Assembly: GCA_002437575.1 (NCBI GenBank)
Contig: DJQK01000048.1
Span: 1 to 10,780 of the forward strand
Origin: Clostridiales bacterium UBA6388
GTDB taxonomy: Bacteria; Bacillota; Clostridia; Oscillospirales; Oscillospiraceae
Length of the DNA stretch: 10,780 nucleotides
Reading direction: 5' to 3'
Made by a program: the position numbers and the translations under genes. A model generated the notes under the pieces. That model was not told the DNA's origin, made no database searches, and saw only the letters and a program-made list of their open reading frames with translations. Shown in pieces: positions 1 through 6,443 of this stretch; the first letter of the stretch is position 1; each line of letters begins with the position of its first letter.

Positions 1-2
1 GC

Positions 3-182
3 CGCGGGCCGGAGATCCTGGACGGCAGCCACGGCGTCGCCATGCAGCTGGGGCGCAAACTCGCCGCCGCTGGCATGCTCCGCACGCAGGGCGGGAAGGG
101 GACCGTGCAGTTCCGGAACTCACTGGACGAGCCGGAGATCCTCGCGCTCAGCCGCGCGCTGCTGCAATATCGGGAAGACTGA
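3..182 (+). CDS. murI: C-terminal end of a probable glutamate racemase (partial)
   Basis: The frame is open from the left edge to a TGA at 180-182 and gives the last 59 residues of a protein whose start lies outside the window. The segment reads ILDGSHGVAMQLGRKL, then a short loop, then GTVQFRNSLDEPEILALSRA. This matches the usual end of glutamate racemase: a dsG-type loop, a helix ending near the last third, a strand with an aromatic residue and N/S, then a closing helix with a small hydrophobic tail. Glutamate racemase interconverts L- and D-glutamate in the cytoplasm for peptidoglycan synthesis. The catalytic cysteines lie upstream and cannot be checked, so the name rests on the C-terminal pattern only. 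Another member of the Asp/Glu racemase fold remains possible. A strong terminator follows directly. Confidence 0.6.
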   Translation, partial: RGPEILDGSHGVAMQLGRKLAAAGMLRTQGGKGTVQFRNSLDEPEILALSRALLQYRED

Positions 183-212
183 AAGTGCCGCCCTGCCGGG
201 CGGCACTTTTTT
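182..212 (+). terminator. Rho-independent terminator after the racemase gene
   Basis: A perfect 12-bp stem joins 182-193 to 198-209 with loop TGCC, and its right arm runs into a T tract at 207-212. It begins on the last base of the racemase stop codon. Confidence 0.9.
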
Positions 213-232
213 CGGAAAAAATCAAAAAAAGG

Positions 233-263
233 CTTACACTTTTTCTGCCGGGTCTGTTATACT
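233..263 (+). promoter_or_regulatory. Promoter of the CarD-family gene, with extended -10
   Basis: A -10 box TATACT at 258-263 is preceded by TG one base upstream (255-256), which is the extended -10 form. The best -35 is CTTACA at 233-238 (4 of 6 to TTGACA), with a 19-base spacer. The long spacer and weak -35 fit a promoter that depends on the extended -10. The A-rich stretch at 216-230 lies just upstream and could act as an UP element. Start of transcription would fall near 270. Confidence 0.65.
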
Positions 264-309
264 GTACTTGTAAGAAGTTGCGTTTATCCGGGAAAGAAGG
301 AGGAAGCCT

Positions 310-810
310 ATGTTTTCAGTTGGCGAATATATTATTTACGGCGTGGAAGGCGTGTGCGAGGTCGAGGAAGCCGGAAAGCTGAAAGTTGCCGGTCTCGATA
401 AAAACCGGGAGTATTACCGCCTGCGCCCGTATTACCACGGCGGCACGATCTACACGCCGGTCGACGGTAAGGCCGTCATGCGGCCGGTCCTGACGCGCGC
501 GGAGCTCGAAGGGCTTCTTCCGCGCCTGCCGGAGCTGGAGCCGCTGGACGATGTGCCCGCCGACAGCCGCGCCGCGGGCGAGTATTACCGCGCGATCCTG
601 TCGGAGCATGACTGCGTCCGCCTCCTGCGGCTGTGCCGGACGCTCCACAACAAGCAGCAGGCCCTCTCCGCCAGCCGCCGCACCGTCAGCTCCACGGAGC
701 TGCGCAGCTGGAAGATGGCCGAGGAGATGCTCTACGGCGAGTTCGGCTTCGCGCTCGGCATGCCGCCGTCGAAGGTGAAGGAATTTCTGCAGGAAAAGCT
801 GGGCAGCTGA
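310..810 (+). CDS. CarD/CdnL-family RNA polymerase-binding transcription regulator
   Basis: This 166-residue cytoplasmic protein opens with MFSVGEYIIYGVEGVCEVEE, the hallmark start of the CarD_TRCF (RNA polymerase-interacting) domain, which covers about residues 1-65 and includes YYRLRP (35-40), TIYTPVD (46-52) and MRPVLT (57-62). Residues 66-166 are predicted helical, like the DNA-contacting C-terminal domain of CarD/CdnL, with one tryptophan at W134. In characterised relatives the N-terminal domain binds the RNA polymerase beta subunit and the C-terminal domain steadies the open promoter complex. Length is typical of the family. The ATG at 310 has AAGGAGG at 297-303, six bases upstream. The gene stands alone between its own promoter and a terminator. 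Clostridia often carry several CarD paralogues, so whether this is the global one or a specialised one cannot be told here. Confidence 0.85.
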   Translation: MFSVGEYIIYGVEGVCEVEEAGKLKVAGLDKNREYYRLRPYYHGGTIYTPVDGKAVMRPVLTRAELEGLLPRLPELEPLDDVPADSRAAGEYYRAILSEHDCVRLLRLCRTLHNKQQALSASRRTVSSTELRSWKMAEEMLYGEFGFALGMPPSKVKEFLQEKLGS

Positions 811-824
811 CAGGCCCTTGGAAG

Positions 825-860
825 AAAAAAGCGTGCAGTCCTATGGACTGCACGCTTTTT
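825..860. terminator. Bidirectional terminator between convergent carD-type gene and copA
   Basis: A perfect 11-bp stem (831-841 with 845-855, loop TAT) is flanked by six A on the left (825-830) and five T on the right (856-860). It therefore has a U tract in both directions and can end transcripts of the CarD-family gene (+) and of copA (-), whose stop codon is 9 bases beyond it. Confidence 0.9.
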
Positions 861-869
861 CTGTGGGCA

Positions 870-1079
870 TCATTCCACGCCCGTGACCTCGTAGTCCTGC
901 GCCTCGACGGCCGCCTTGAGCACGTCGGCCGCGACGTCCTTCGTGAGCGTCACGACGGCGGTACCGGCCGTATGGTCCGCCACGGCGGACTGCACACCGT
1001 CCACGGCCTCGAGCGCCTTCTTGACGCGCGCTTCGCAGTGCCCGCACATCATGCCTTTTACATGCAGAGTCTTTGTCAT
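870..1079 (-). CDS. Possible free CopZ-like copper chaperone from an internal in-frame start in copA
   Basis: The C-terminal HMA domain of copA starts at an in-frame ATG (codon 776, position 1079). Translation from there gives a 69-residue protein beginning MTKTLHVKGMMCGHC, the size and layout of a free CopZ chaperone. Eight bases upstream sits a full AAGGAGG (1088-1094), embedded in the codons for M-K-E-E of the linker. The same DNA may therefore encode both the ATPase tail and a soluble Cu(I) carrier that would hand copper to the N-terminal domain or to CsoR. Overlapping ATPase/chaperone products are known from E. coli copA, where a ribosomal frameshift makes a CopZ-like protein. Internal initiation here is an inference. 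A plain fusion, with the SD-like sequence as chance, is the alternative. Confidence 0.45.
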   Translation of the reverse strand: MTKTLHVKGMMCGHCEARVKKALEAVDGVQSAVADHTAGTAVVTLTKDVAADVLKAAVEAQDYEVTGVE

Positions 1080-3404
1080 TGTCGTTTCCTCCTTCATTTG
1101 GTCTGCCAGATGGAACTCCGGCAGGGGATTTCCCTTGTGATCGTGCTTCGGGTCGTACAGGCGGCACAGATTCAGCCGCAGCGCGTTCGACACAACACAG
1201 AAGCTGGACAGGCTCATCGCGGCCGCGCCGTACATCGGGTTCAGCGTCAGCCCCAGCCCGACGAACACGCCCGCCGCCAGCGGGATGCCGATGACGTTAT
1301 AGATGAAGGCCCAGAACAGATTCTCATGGATGTTGCGCAGCGCCGCGCGGCTGAGCCGGATGGCGGCCGGAACGTCCAGAAGCGTACTTTTCATCAGCAC
1401 CACGTCCGCCGCGTCGATGGCGACGTCGGCGCCCGCGCCGATGGCAATGCCGGTATCGGCGGCGGTGAGGGCGGGTGCATCGTTGATGCCGTCGCCGACC
1501 ATGGCGACAGGCCCGTATTTCTGCAGATCGCGGATGACAGCCTCCTTGCCGCCGGGCAGCACGCCCGCCACGACGTCGTCGACGCCCGCGAGCTTGCCGA
1601 TGGCCGCCGCCGTGCGCGCGTTGTCGCCCGTCAGCATGACGACGCGGATGCCCATGCCGCACAGCTGGCGGATGGCCTCCGGGCTCTCCGGCTTGATAGC
1701 GTCCGCCACGGCGATGAGGCCGAGGAGACTGCCGTTCTTCGCGAACAGCAGCGGCGTCTTGCCCGCCTGCGAGAGCGCGTCTGCCTGTTTCTCAAGTTCC
1801 TGCGGCAGCGCCAGCTGCGAGGCCATATACCGCACGCTGCCGCCCAGCAGCTGCGCGCCAAGGACCGTCGCCTTCAGACCGCTGCCGGTGATGGCGGCGA
1901 AATCCTCCGCGGCCTCCGGCTGGATCCGGGCTTCCTCACCGCGCTTCATGATGGCCGCGGCCAACGGATGCTCGCTCCTGGCCTCGAGCGAGACGGCGGC
2001 CTGCAGCAGCTCCTGCTCCGTCACGCCGGAAGCGGGGATGAGATCCGTGACCTCCGGCTGGCCGGAGGTGATGGTGCCGGTCTTGTCGAGCGCGGCAATT
2101 TCGATCCTGCCCGTTTCTTCCAGACTCGCCGCCGTTTTGAACAAAATGCCGTTCTTTGCGCCAAGACCGCTGCCGACCATGATGGCGACCGGGGTAGCCA
2201 GACCCAACGCGCATGGGCAGCTGATGACGAGCACGGAAATGCCTCTGGCCAGACTGTAGCCGAAGGGATGGCCCAAGAGCAGCCAGACGACTGTCGTCAC
2301 AACGGCGATCGAGATGACCGCCGGGACAAAAATGCCGGAAACCTTGTCGGCGATTTTCGCAATGGGCGCCTTTGTTGCGGCCGCATCGGAAACCATCTGA
2401 ATGATCTGTGAGAGCGTCGTGTCCTGCCCCACGCGCGTGGCGCGGCAGGTGAGAAAGCCCGACTGGTTGACCGTCGCGGCGGAAACTGTGTCGCCGGGGG
2501 CCTTGTCGGCGGGGATGCTCTCGCCGGTGAGGGCCGACTCGTTCACCGCGCTCGTGCCATCGAGAACCACGCCGTCGACCGGAATGCTCTCGCCGGGCCG
2601 GACGACGAAGGTATCGCCGGACTGGACCTGCTCGATCGGGACGGTTTCTTCTTTGCCGTTGCGCACAACAGTCGCCGTCTTGGGAGCCAGCTTCATAAGG
2701 CTCTTGAGCGCGTCCGTCGTTTTTCCCTTTGATCTGGCTTCCAGCATCTTGCCGACGGTGATGAGCGTCAGGATCATGGCCGCGGACTCAAAATAGAAGT
2801 CCATCATATAGTCCATGACTGCATCCATATCGCCGCGCACCTGCGCCCCGGTCATGGCAAAAAGCGCATACGTGCTGTACAAAAACGCCGCGCTCGAGCC
2901 CAAAGCCACAAGCGTATCCATATTGGGCGCTCGATTCCAGAGAGCCTTGTAGCCGCTGATGAAAAAGCGCTGGTTGATGACCATGATAATGACCGTGAGC
3001 AAAAGCTGCGTCAGACCCATCGCCACGTGATTATCCGTGAAAAAGCCTGGCAGCGGCCAGCCCCACATCATATGGCCCATCGAAACATACATCAGGACCA
3101 GCAAAAAGCCCAGCGACCAGAAGAGCCTTCTTTTGAGCTTCGGCGTTTCGTGGTCTTCCAATTGTTTTTCGGCCTCCTGCATACTGGGCTGCGGCTGATT
3201 GGCGGCGTCCTTTTCGCTTGCGCCGTAGCCCGCCTGCTCAACGGCCCGGATGATATCCGCAGCGCTTGCCGTGCCGTCGACGCCCATGGAGTTGGTAAGC
3301 AGGCTCACCGAGCAGTTCGTCACGCCCGGGACCTTGCTGACCGCTTTTTCGACTCTTGCCGAGCACGCCGCGCAGCTCATGCCCGTGACATGGAATTGTT
3401 TCAT
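870..3404 (-). CDS. copA: Copper-exporting P1B-type ATPase with N- and C-terminal heavy-metal domains
   Basis: This 844-residue membrane ATPase exports Cu(I). An N-terminal HMA domain (about 3-66) carries the metal motif MSCAAC (C11, C14). Paired transmembrane helices follow at about 93-215. The actuator has TGES (293-296). The channel helix has CPC (C396, C398). The catalytic core has DKTGT with phosphorylated D440, SEHP (477-480), TGDN (592-595) and GDGIND (637-642). The last helices hold YN (702-703) and MSLSS (730-734), the Cu(I)-site residues of CopA. A second HMA (776-844) carries MMCGHC (C787, C790). The ATG at 3404 is chosen because GAGGTG lies at 3411-3416. The longer frame starting at 3527 would overlap csoR and lacks such a site. 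The gene lies 41 bases after csoR in one operon. Metal choice (Cu/Ag rather than Zn/Cd) follows from CPC plus the MSxxS motif. Confidence 0.95.
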   Translation of the reverse strand: MKQFHVTGMSCAACSARVEKAVSKVPGVTNCSVSLLTNSMGVDGTASAADIIRAVEQAGYGASEKDAANQPQPSMQEAEKQLEDHETPKLKRRLFWSLGFLLVLMYVSMGHMMWGWPLPGFFTDNHVAMGLTQLLLTVIIMVINQRFFISGYKALWNRAPNMDTLVALGSSAAFLYSTYALFAMTGAQVRGDMDAVMDYMMDFYFESAAMILTLITVGKMLEARSKGKTTDALKSLMKLAPKTATVVRNGKEETVPIEQVQSGDTFVVRPGESIPVDGVVLDGTSAVNESALTGESIPADKAPGDTVSAATVNQSGFLTCRATRVGQDTTLSQIIQMVSDAAATKAPIAKIADKVSGIFVPAVISIAVVTTVVWLLLGHPFGYSLARGISVLVISCPCALGLATPVAIMVGSGLGAKNGILFKTAASLEETGRIEIAALDKTGTITSGQPEVTDLIPASGVTEQELLQAAVSLEARSEHPLAAAIMKRGEEARIQPEAAEDFAAITGSGLKATVLGAQLLGGSVRYMASQLALPQELEKQADALSQAGKTPLLFAKNGSLLGLIAVADAIKPESPEAIRQLCGMGIRVVMLTGDNARTAAAIGKLAGVDDVVAGVLPGGKEAVIRDLQKYGPVAMVGDGINDAPALTAADTGIAIGAGADVAIDAADVVLMKSTLLDVPAAIRLSRAALRNIHENLFWAFIYNVIGIPLAAGVFVGLGLTLNPMYGAAAMSLSSFCVVSNALRLNLCRLYDPKHDHKGNPLPEFHLADQMKEETTMTKTLHVKGMMCGHCEARVKKALEAVDGVQSAVADHTAGTAVVTLTKDVAADVLKAAVEAQDYEVTGVE
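1088..1094 (-). promoter_or_regulatory. Internal Shine-Dalgarno site within copA
   Basis: The - strand reads AAGGAGG, a full seven-base match to the anti-SD sequence, eight bases before the ATG at 1079. It is at least as strong as the sites used by csoR and carD in this window, and stronger than the GAGGTG used by copA itself. Confidence 0.55.
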
Positions 3405-3445
3405 GCGATTCACCTCAAATTGTTCATAGCATATCCGAAAATGTT

Positions 3446-3754
3446 CTATTTCATAAGTTTTTGCAGCGTCACGACCAGCTCGTCGATGACTTCGTCGTGT
3501 CCTTCGCGGATATTTTCCGCCACGCACGAGCGAAGATGGCTTGCCAGCAGCTCCTTGTTGAACGCGTTGATGGCCGCGTTGGCCGCCGCCGACTGCATCA
3601 AAATATCCGGACAGTACGCGCCGTTTTCGACCATGCTGCGGATGCCGCGGATCTGGCCCTCGATGCGGCTGAGCCGGTTGATGAGCTTTTTGTATTCCTC
3701 CGGCGAACGCTCCTTCTTACGCTGGGAGCAGAGCGGGCAGTTGTACTGTTCCAT
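3446..3754 (-). CDS. csoR: CsoR-family copper-sensing repressor
   Basis: This 102-residue all-helical protein belongs to the CsoR/RcnR (DUF156) family. It has the family core YKKLINRLSRIEGQIRGI (21-38) and the Cu(I) ligands C48 (NGAYCPD), H73 and C77 (SHLRSC), the Cys-His-Cys set of true CsoR rather than the nickel or persulfide branches. Copper binding in family members releases the repressor from GC-rich palindromes. Two such palindromes lie in its own promoter, so it should repress itself and copA. An extra CPLC motif (C6, C9) precedes the core. The ATG at 3754 has AAGGAGGC at 3761-3768. The gene ends 41 bases before copA, and no terminator separates them. Metal identity is supported by the ligands and by the neighbouring CPC-type ATPase. 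Confidence 0.93.
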   Translation of the reverse strand: MEQYNCPLCSQRKKERSPEEYKKLINRLSRIEGQIRGIRSMVENGAYCPDILMQSAAANAAINAFNKELLASHLRSCVAENIREGHDEVIDELVVTLQKLMK

Positions 3755-3770
3755 GGGATCGCCTCCTTCA

Positions 3771-3789
3771 GATACCCCCTCGGGGTATC
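3771..3789. promoter_or_regulatory. CsoR operator 1, over the transcription start
   Basis: The site is a perfect inverted repeat GATACCCC-N3-GGGGTATC, between the -10 box and the csoR ribosome site, covering the expected start of transcription. It is the more symmetric of the two operators and shares the TACCC/GGGTA core with operator 2. Confidence 0.78.
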
Positions 3790-3792
3790 TTC

Positions 3793-3821
3793 ACTATATA
3801 CCCCCATAGGGTATTTGTCAA
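3793..3821 (-). promoter_or_regulatory. Promoter of the csoR-copA operon
   Basis: Read on the - strand, a consensus -35 TTGACA (3816-3821) and a -10 TATAGT (3793-3798, 5 of 6) are separated by exactly 17 bases. Transcription would start near 3785-3787, within the downstream operator. An intrinsically strong promoter held down by a repressor is what a metal-detoxification operon needs. Confidence 0.88.
3798..3814. promoter_or_regulatory. CsoR operator 2, in the -35/-10 spacer
   Basis: The site is an inverted repeat ATACCC-N5-GGGTAT. It occupies almost the whole promoter spacer (3799-3815), so a bound CsoR tetramer would block RNA polymerase. The TACCC/GGGTA core is the kind of palindrome described for Firmicute CsoR. 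Binding itself is inferred. Confidence 0.75.
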
Positions 3822-3845
3822 GAGGGTATCCGAAAAAAATCGCGC

Positions 3846-3872
3846 AAAAACGGCCCCCATTTTGAGAGCCGT
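3846..3872 (-). terminator. Rho-independent terminator of the GNAT-HAD-trmH unit
   Basis: On the - strand, 3864-3872 pairs with 3850-3858 in a 9-bp stem (two G-U pairs, loop of five bases), followed by a run of T (complement of A at 3846-3850). The stem shares one base with the methyltransferase stop codon and lies just upstream of the csoR promoter, so it insulates the copper operon. Confidence 0.75.
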
Positions 3873-4705
3873 CAAGTGGTTTCTGTTCCATTTTTGCGCA
3901 GAAGTGCCAGCTGATAAAACGCGACCGCGCTGGCCGCGGCGACGTTGAGCGAGTCTACGCCATTTGTCATCGGCACCGTCACCACATGGTCGCACCGCGC
4001 GATGGTCTCCGGCTTTAACCCCGGCCCCTCCGAGCCCATGACGATGGCAAGCTTTCGGATCTCCCGCAGCGCCGGGTCCCAGAGGAGCTTTGCATCGTCC
4101 CGCAGCGCCATCGCCGCTGTTTCAAAGCCGTTTTGGTGCAGCAGCGGCAGAAAATCTTCCTCCGGCAAATACGCCCACGGCACGAAAAAGACGTTTCCCA
4201 TGCTCACGCGGATGCAGCGCCGGTAAAGGGGATCTGTCGAATCCGGCGTCAGCAGCACTGCGTCCACACCCAGCGCCGCCGCCGAGCGGAAAATCGCCCC
4301 GAGATTCGTCGGGTTCATCACGTCTTCTAAAACCGCGACGCACGACGTGCCTGCAAGAAGGTCTTCTGCCCGCTTCGGCGCAGGCCGCCGCATCGCGCAG
4401 AGCATTCCGCGCGTGAGGGCGTAGCCCGTGATTCTCTCCAGAACCTCGCGCGAAGCCGTGTAGACCGGCAGATCCTCCGGACATCTGGCTAAAACCTGCT
4501 CTGCCTGCGCAAGCAGCCGCGTTTCCACGAGAAACGAGACCGGCGTGAATCCGGCGTCCAGCGCCCGGCCGATGACGAGTGCGCTTTCAGCGATGAAAAG
4601 ACCCTCTTCGGGGTTTTCGCGGCAGACGAGCTGGCTTTCGGTCAGCCGCGCGTAGACGTCCAGCTCGGGCGCGAAAAAGTCGGAAATATCTATAATTCTT
4701 CCCAT
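3872..4705 (-). CDS. SpoU/TrmH-family RNA 2'-O-methyltransferase
   Basis: This 277-residue cytoplasmic SPOUT enzyme should methylate a ribose 2'-hydroxyl in rRNA or tRNA using S-adenosylmethionine. An N-terminal substrate-binding part covers about 15-110. The catalytic SpoU domain (122-268) shows all three family motifs: NPTNLGAIFRSA (131-142), with the conserved N and R, MGSEGPGL (223-230), and PMTNGVDSLNVAAASAV (245-261). The trefoil-knot AdoMet site is formed by the last two. The ATG at 4705 lies two bases after the stop of the HAD gene, which suggests translational coupling. Only a weak SD is visible, and a longer in-frame start at 4909 would sit inside the HAD gene. Exact substrate (23S rRNA 2251-like, tRNA or other) cannot be read from these motifs. 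Confidence 0.9.
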   Translation of the reverse strand: MGRIIDISDFFAPELDVYARLTESQLVCRENPEEGLFIAESALVIGRALDAGFTPVSFLVETRLLAQAEQVLARCPEDLPVYTASREVLERITGYALTRGMLCAMRRPAPKRAEDLLAGTSCVAVLEDVMNPTNLGAIFRSAAALGVDAVLLTPDSTDPLYRRCIRVSMGNVFFVPWAYLPEEDFLPLLHQNGFETAAMALRDDAKLLWDPALREIRKLAIVMGSEGPGLKPETIARCDHVVTVPMTNGVDSLNVAAASAVAFYQLALLRKNGTETT

Positions 4706-4707
4706 CT

Positions 4708-5532
4708 TCAGTCCAGCAGCATCCGTTCGATCATCTGCGCCACGCCGTCTTCCTCGTTCGTTTCCGTTACGAGATCGGCGCAGGACTGCACCTCGTCTGA
4801 CGCATTTCCCATCGCCACGCCGAAGCCCGCCGCGCGGAGCATGGAATAGTCGTTCGTGCCGTCGCCGAAGGCCATGCACTGCCCGAGCGAAATGCCGAGC
4901 CTTTCGCACAAAAAGCGCAGCGCGTTCCCTTTTGTTGCAAATTTTGCGTTGATCTCGATGTTGTTGCCGAGCGACGAAGACACCGCAAAGCCCGGAAAAT
5001 GCGCCGTGATCTCGCGCAGCACCGGCTGCTTTTCCGAGATATCGTGGAAAAAGGCGATGATCTTCTGCACCGAGTGCGCATTTGCCGTAAGCTGTTCCAG
5101 ATCGTCCGTCTGGCAGTAGCTGCGGCGAAGCAGCGTCTCGGTGGCAAACGTTTTGGCGACGCTGTGCAGCGCCGCGTAGTCCTCCTTACTCATGTGGCCG
5201 AGACCGTCAATATACACCCCGCGCACGACGTTTCTCGTCTTCAGAAATTGCAGCATCGGAAGGGCCAGCGCAGGAGAAATTTCTTCCTTGAGAAGCGTCT
5301 CGTCCGTTTGCGCGTCATAGACCTGCGCGCCGTTGACGAGAATAAAATACCGCGAAAGCTGCTCATCCAAAAGCGCCTCGGGAAGCGAACGGTACAGCCG
5401 CCCCGTCGCCGGAACGAGCAGCACGCCCTTTTCCTTTGCGGCCTGAAGCGCGTTGAGCGTGCGCGGCGATATGGATTTGTCGCGGCGCAGCAGCGTCCCG
5501 TCCAGGTCGAAGGCGATCAGGCGGATGTCCAT
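4708..5532 (-). CDS. Cof-type HAD-superfamily phosphatase
   Basis: This 274-residue soluble protein has every HAD motif: DLDGTLL with nucleophile D9 and acid/base D11, PATGR with T43 as motif II, K201 (motif III, in FATKGNAL) and GDGTNDYSML with D224 and D228 (motif IV). The long insert at about 85-190 is the C2 cap of the Cof/YidA/YkrA subfamily, and the length is typical. Members dephosphorylate small metabolites such as sugar phosphates, flavin or pyridoxal phosphate, often with broad choice, so no substrate is assigned. The ATG at 5532 has GAGGA at 5540-5544, seven bases away. It starts 20 bases after the acetyltransferase stop and is followed within two bases by the methyltransferase gene, so it is the middle gene of a three-gene unit. 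Confidence 0.9.
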   Translation of the reverse strand: MDIRLIAFDLDGTLLRRDKSISPRTLNALQAAKEKGVLLVPATGRLYRSLPEALLDEQLSRYFILVNGAQVYDAQTDETLLKEEISPALALPMLQFLKTRNVVRGVYIDGLGHMSKEDYAALHSVAKTFATETLLRRSYCQTDDLEQLTANAHSVQKIIAFFHDISEKQPVLREITAHFPGFAVSSSLGNNIEINAKFATKGNALRFLCERLGISLGQCMAFGDGTNDYSMLRAAGFGVAMGNASDEVQSCADLVTETNEEDGVAQMIERMLLD

Positions 5533-5552
5533 AAATTAGTCCTCACAAAATT

Positions 5553-6119
5553 TCAGGAAAATTGACGCACGATCGCGTCCAGCCGGTCTTTTTCCACTTC
5601 GCCGATCGGGCGGAAGGGCGCAAACGGCTCGTCATACGGTCCAATTTGCTTACAGAACCACGACACGTCGCGCCAGCCGTTTTTGTAGCCGACATTTTTG
5701 AGCGTCGCCGCGCGCGTAAAGCCCAGCGCCTCGTGCAGCTTCTCGCTTCGCTCGTTCGGAGAGGTCACGATACCGTAGACGGACTTAATGTTCTGAAGCC
5801 TGCAAATGGCGATCAGCGCCTCGTAGAGCCGGGGACCGAGCCCCCTTCCCCGCGCGGCCATGTCCAGATAAACGGACAGCTCTGCGCTTGGAAGATACGA
5901 CACGCGCTCGGCGAATTTGTGCCCGTAGGCATAGCCGAGAATGCTTCCACCCTCTTCCCAGACGAGCCACGCATAGCCCTTGCGCACCGACAAAATGCGC
6001 GAAAGAAAGTCCTCTTCCGACGGCACTTCCTGCTCAAAGGTGATGGTGGTCCCGATATACGGCGCGTAGATCTCGAGCATCGCCGCGCAGTCTTCGGGCG
6101 AGGCAAATCGCATTGGCAT
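5553..6119 (-). CDS. GNAT-family N-acetyltransferase (phosphinothricin acetyltransferase-like)
   Basis: From the ATG at 6119 this is a 188-residue cytoplasmic acetyltransferase. It has the Pat/YwnH-type N-terminus (MRFASPEDCAAMLEIYAPYI), a GNAT core strand LSVYLD (81-86), the acetyl-CoA loop RGRGLG (90-95), NERSEKLHEALGF (122-134) and the closing YKNGWRDVSWF (145-155). Relatives acetylate amino groups of small molecules such as methionine sulfone, sulfoximine or phosphinothricin. The true substrate is not known. An in-frame GTG at 6158 is possible on paper, but it lies upstream of the expected transcription start, so it is rejected. ATG 6113 is a near alternative (186 residues). The SD is weak (GGGAAG, seven bases away) and the leader is only about 20 bases. 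It is the first gene of the unit that runs on to the HAD and methyltransferase genes. Confidence 0.85.
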   Translation of the reverse strand: MPMRFASPEDCAAMLEIYAPYIGTTITFEQEVPSEEDFLSRILSVRKGYAWLVWEEGGSILGYAYGHKFAERVSYLPSAELSVYLDMAARGRGLGPRLYEALIAICRLQNIKSVYGIVTSPNERSEKLHEALGFTRAATLKNVGYKNGWRDVSWFCKQIGPYDEPFAPFRPIGEVEKDRLDAIVRQFS

Positions 6120-6146
6120 ACAAACACTTCCCAATATATTTCCCTC

Positions 6147-6175
6147 ATGATACCACACCCGAAAACCCTTGTCAA
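6147..6175 (-). promoter_or_regulatory. Promoter of the GNAT-HAD-methyltransferase unit
   Basis: On the - strand, a consensus TTGACA (6170-6175) and TATCAT (6147-6152) are 17 bases apart, and TGG directly before the -10 gives the extended -10 form. Transcription would start near 6140, about 20 bases before the ATG at 6119. Confidence 0.85.
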
Positions 6176-6183
6176 TTTGACAA
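6169..6183. promoter_or_regulatory. 15-base palindrome over the -35 box
   Basis: TTGTCAA, one central base, then TTGACAA form a perfect inverted repeat that contains the GNAT-unit -35 box. It could be an operator. It also places a second TTGACA on the + strand (6177-6182), but no -10 box is visible at the right distance for a rightward promoter. Confidence 0.35.
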
Positions 6184-6282
6184 AAACCGTCCGTCGCTAC
6201 GCAAAAACCTCGTAGAGTTTCGCGTCCGCAGACGCGAAATAAAGTGAAAATCCATTTTATCCGGCGGCTTTGCCGACCGGAC

Positions 6283-6336
6283 AGGACAGCCGTTAGCGGT
6301 TTACCGCTTACGGATGTCGCGTACCCCTTGCGGGTA
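6283..6336 (+). other. 54-base hairpin module present only in repeat copy 1
   Basis: Hairpin one pairs 6285-6299 with 6304-6318 around loop TTTA, with three internal mismatches. Hairpin two pairs TACCC (6322-6326) with GGGTA (6332-6336). Copy 2 passes directly from the first conserved block to the second at 8521. Confidence 0.7.
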
Positions 6337-6414
6337 AAAATACTTCTCGCCTCGCAAGTGTGGAATTTTGCCCCTATGGGGCAAAATTATGCGCGCAGTC
6401 GAGGCGCAAGCTTT

Positions 6415-6442
6415 TGTCAAAAAAGCCCCTGCTTTTTTGACA
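6415..6442 (-). terminator. Possible terminator after udk
   Basis: A perfect 12-bp stem (6415-6426 with 6431-6442, four-base loop) contains six A on one arm and six T on the other, so the core resembles A-tract/hairpin/U-tract in both directions. The stem has only a few G-C pairs next to the loop, so it may be weak. The GC-rich 14-bp hairpin at 6444-6476 lies between it and the udk stop codon and may help. Confidence 0.4.
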
Positions 6443-6443
6443 G

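Noticed and set aside
633..2411. 592-residue open frame on the + strand across the start of copA's complement
   Set aside because: It is an arginine/histidine-rich shadow of carD and copA in another frame, with no domain pattern. The - strand copA has every P-type ATPase motif.
3405..3527. Longer copA start (41 extra residues)
   Set aside because: It would overlap the csoR coding end, has no ribosome site and an unrelated Arg-rich sequence, whereas the ATG at 3404 has GAGGTG and starts right at the HMA domain.
870..3830. Copper operon as a horizontally acquired island
   Set aside because: Codon use and base composition look like the neighbours, and no integrase, insertion sequence or flanking direct repeat is visible.
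4706..4909. Longer start for the RNA methyltransferase
   Set aside because: The extra 68 residues are an out-of-frame reading of the HAD gene end, and the ATG at 4705 begins the normal family N-terminus.
6120..6158. GTG start for the acetyltransferase at 6158
   Set aside because: It lies upstream of the expected transcription start, in and next to the -10 box, so it would not be in the message.
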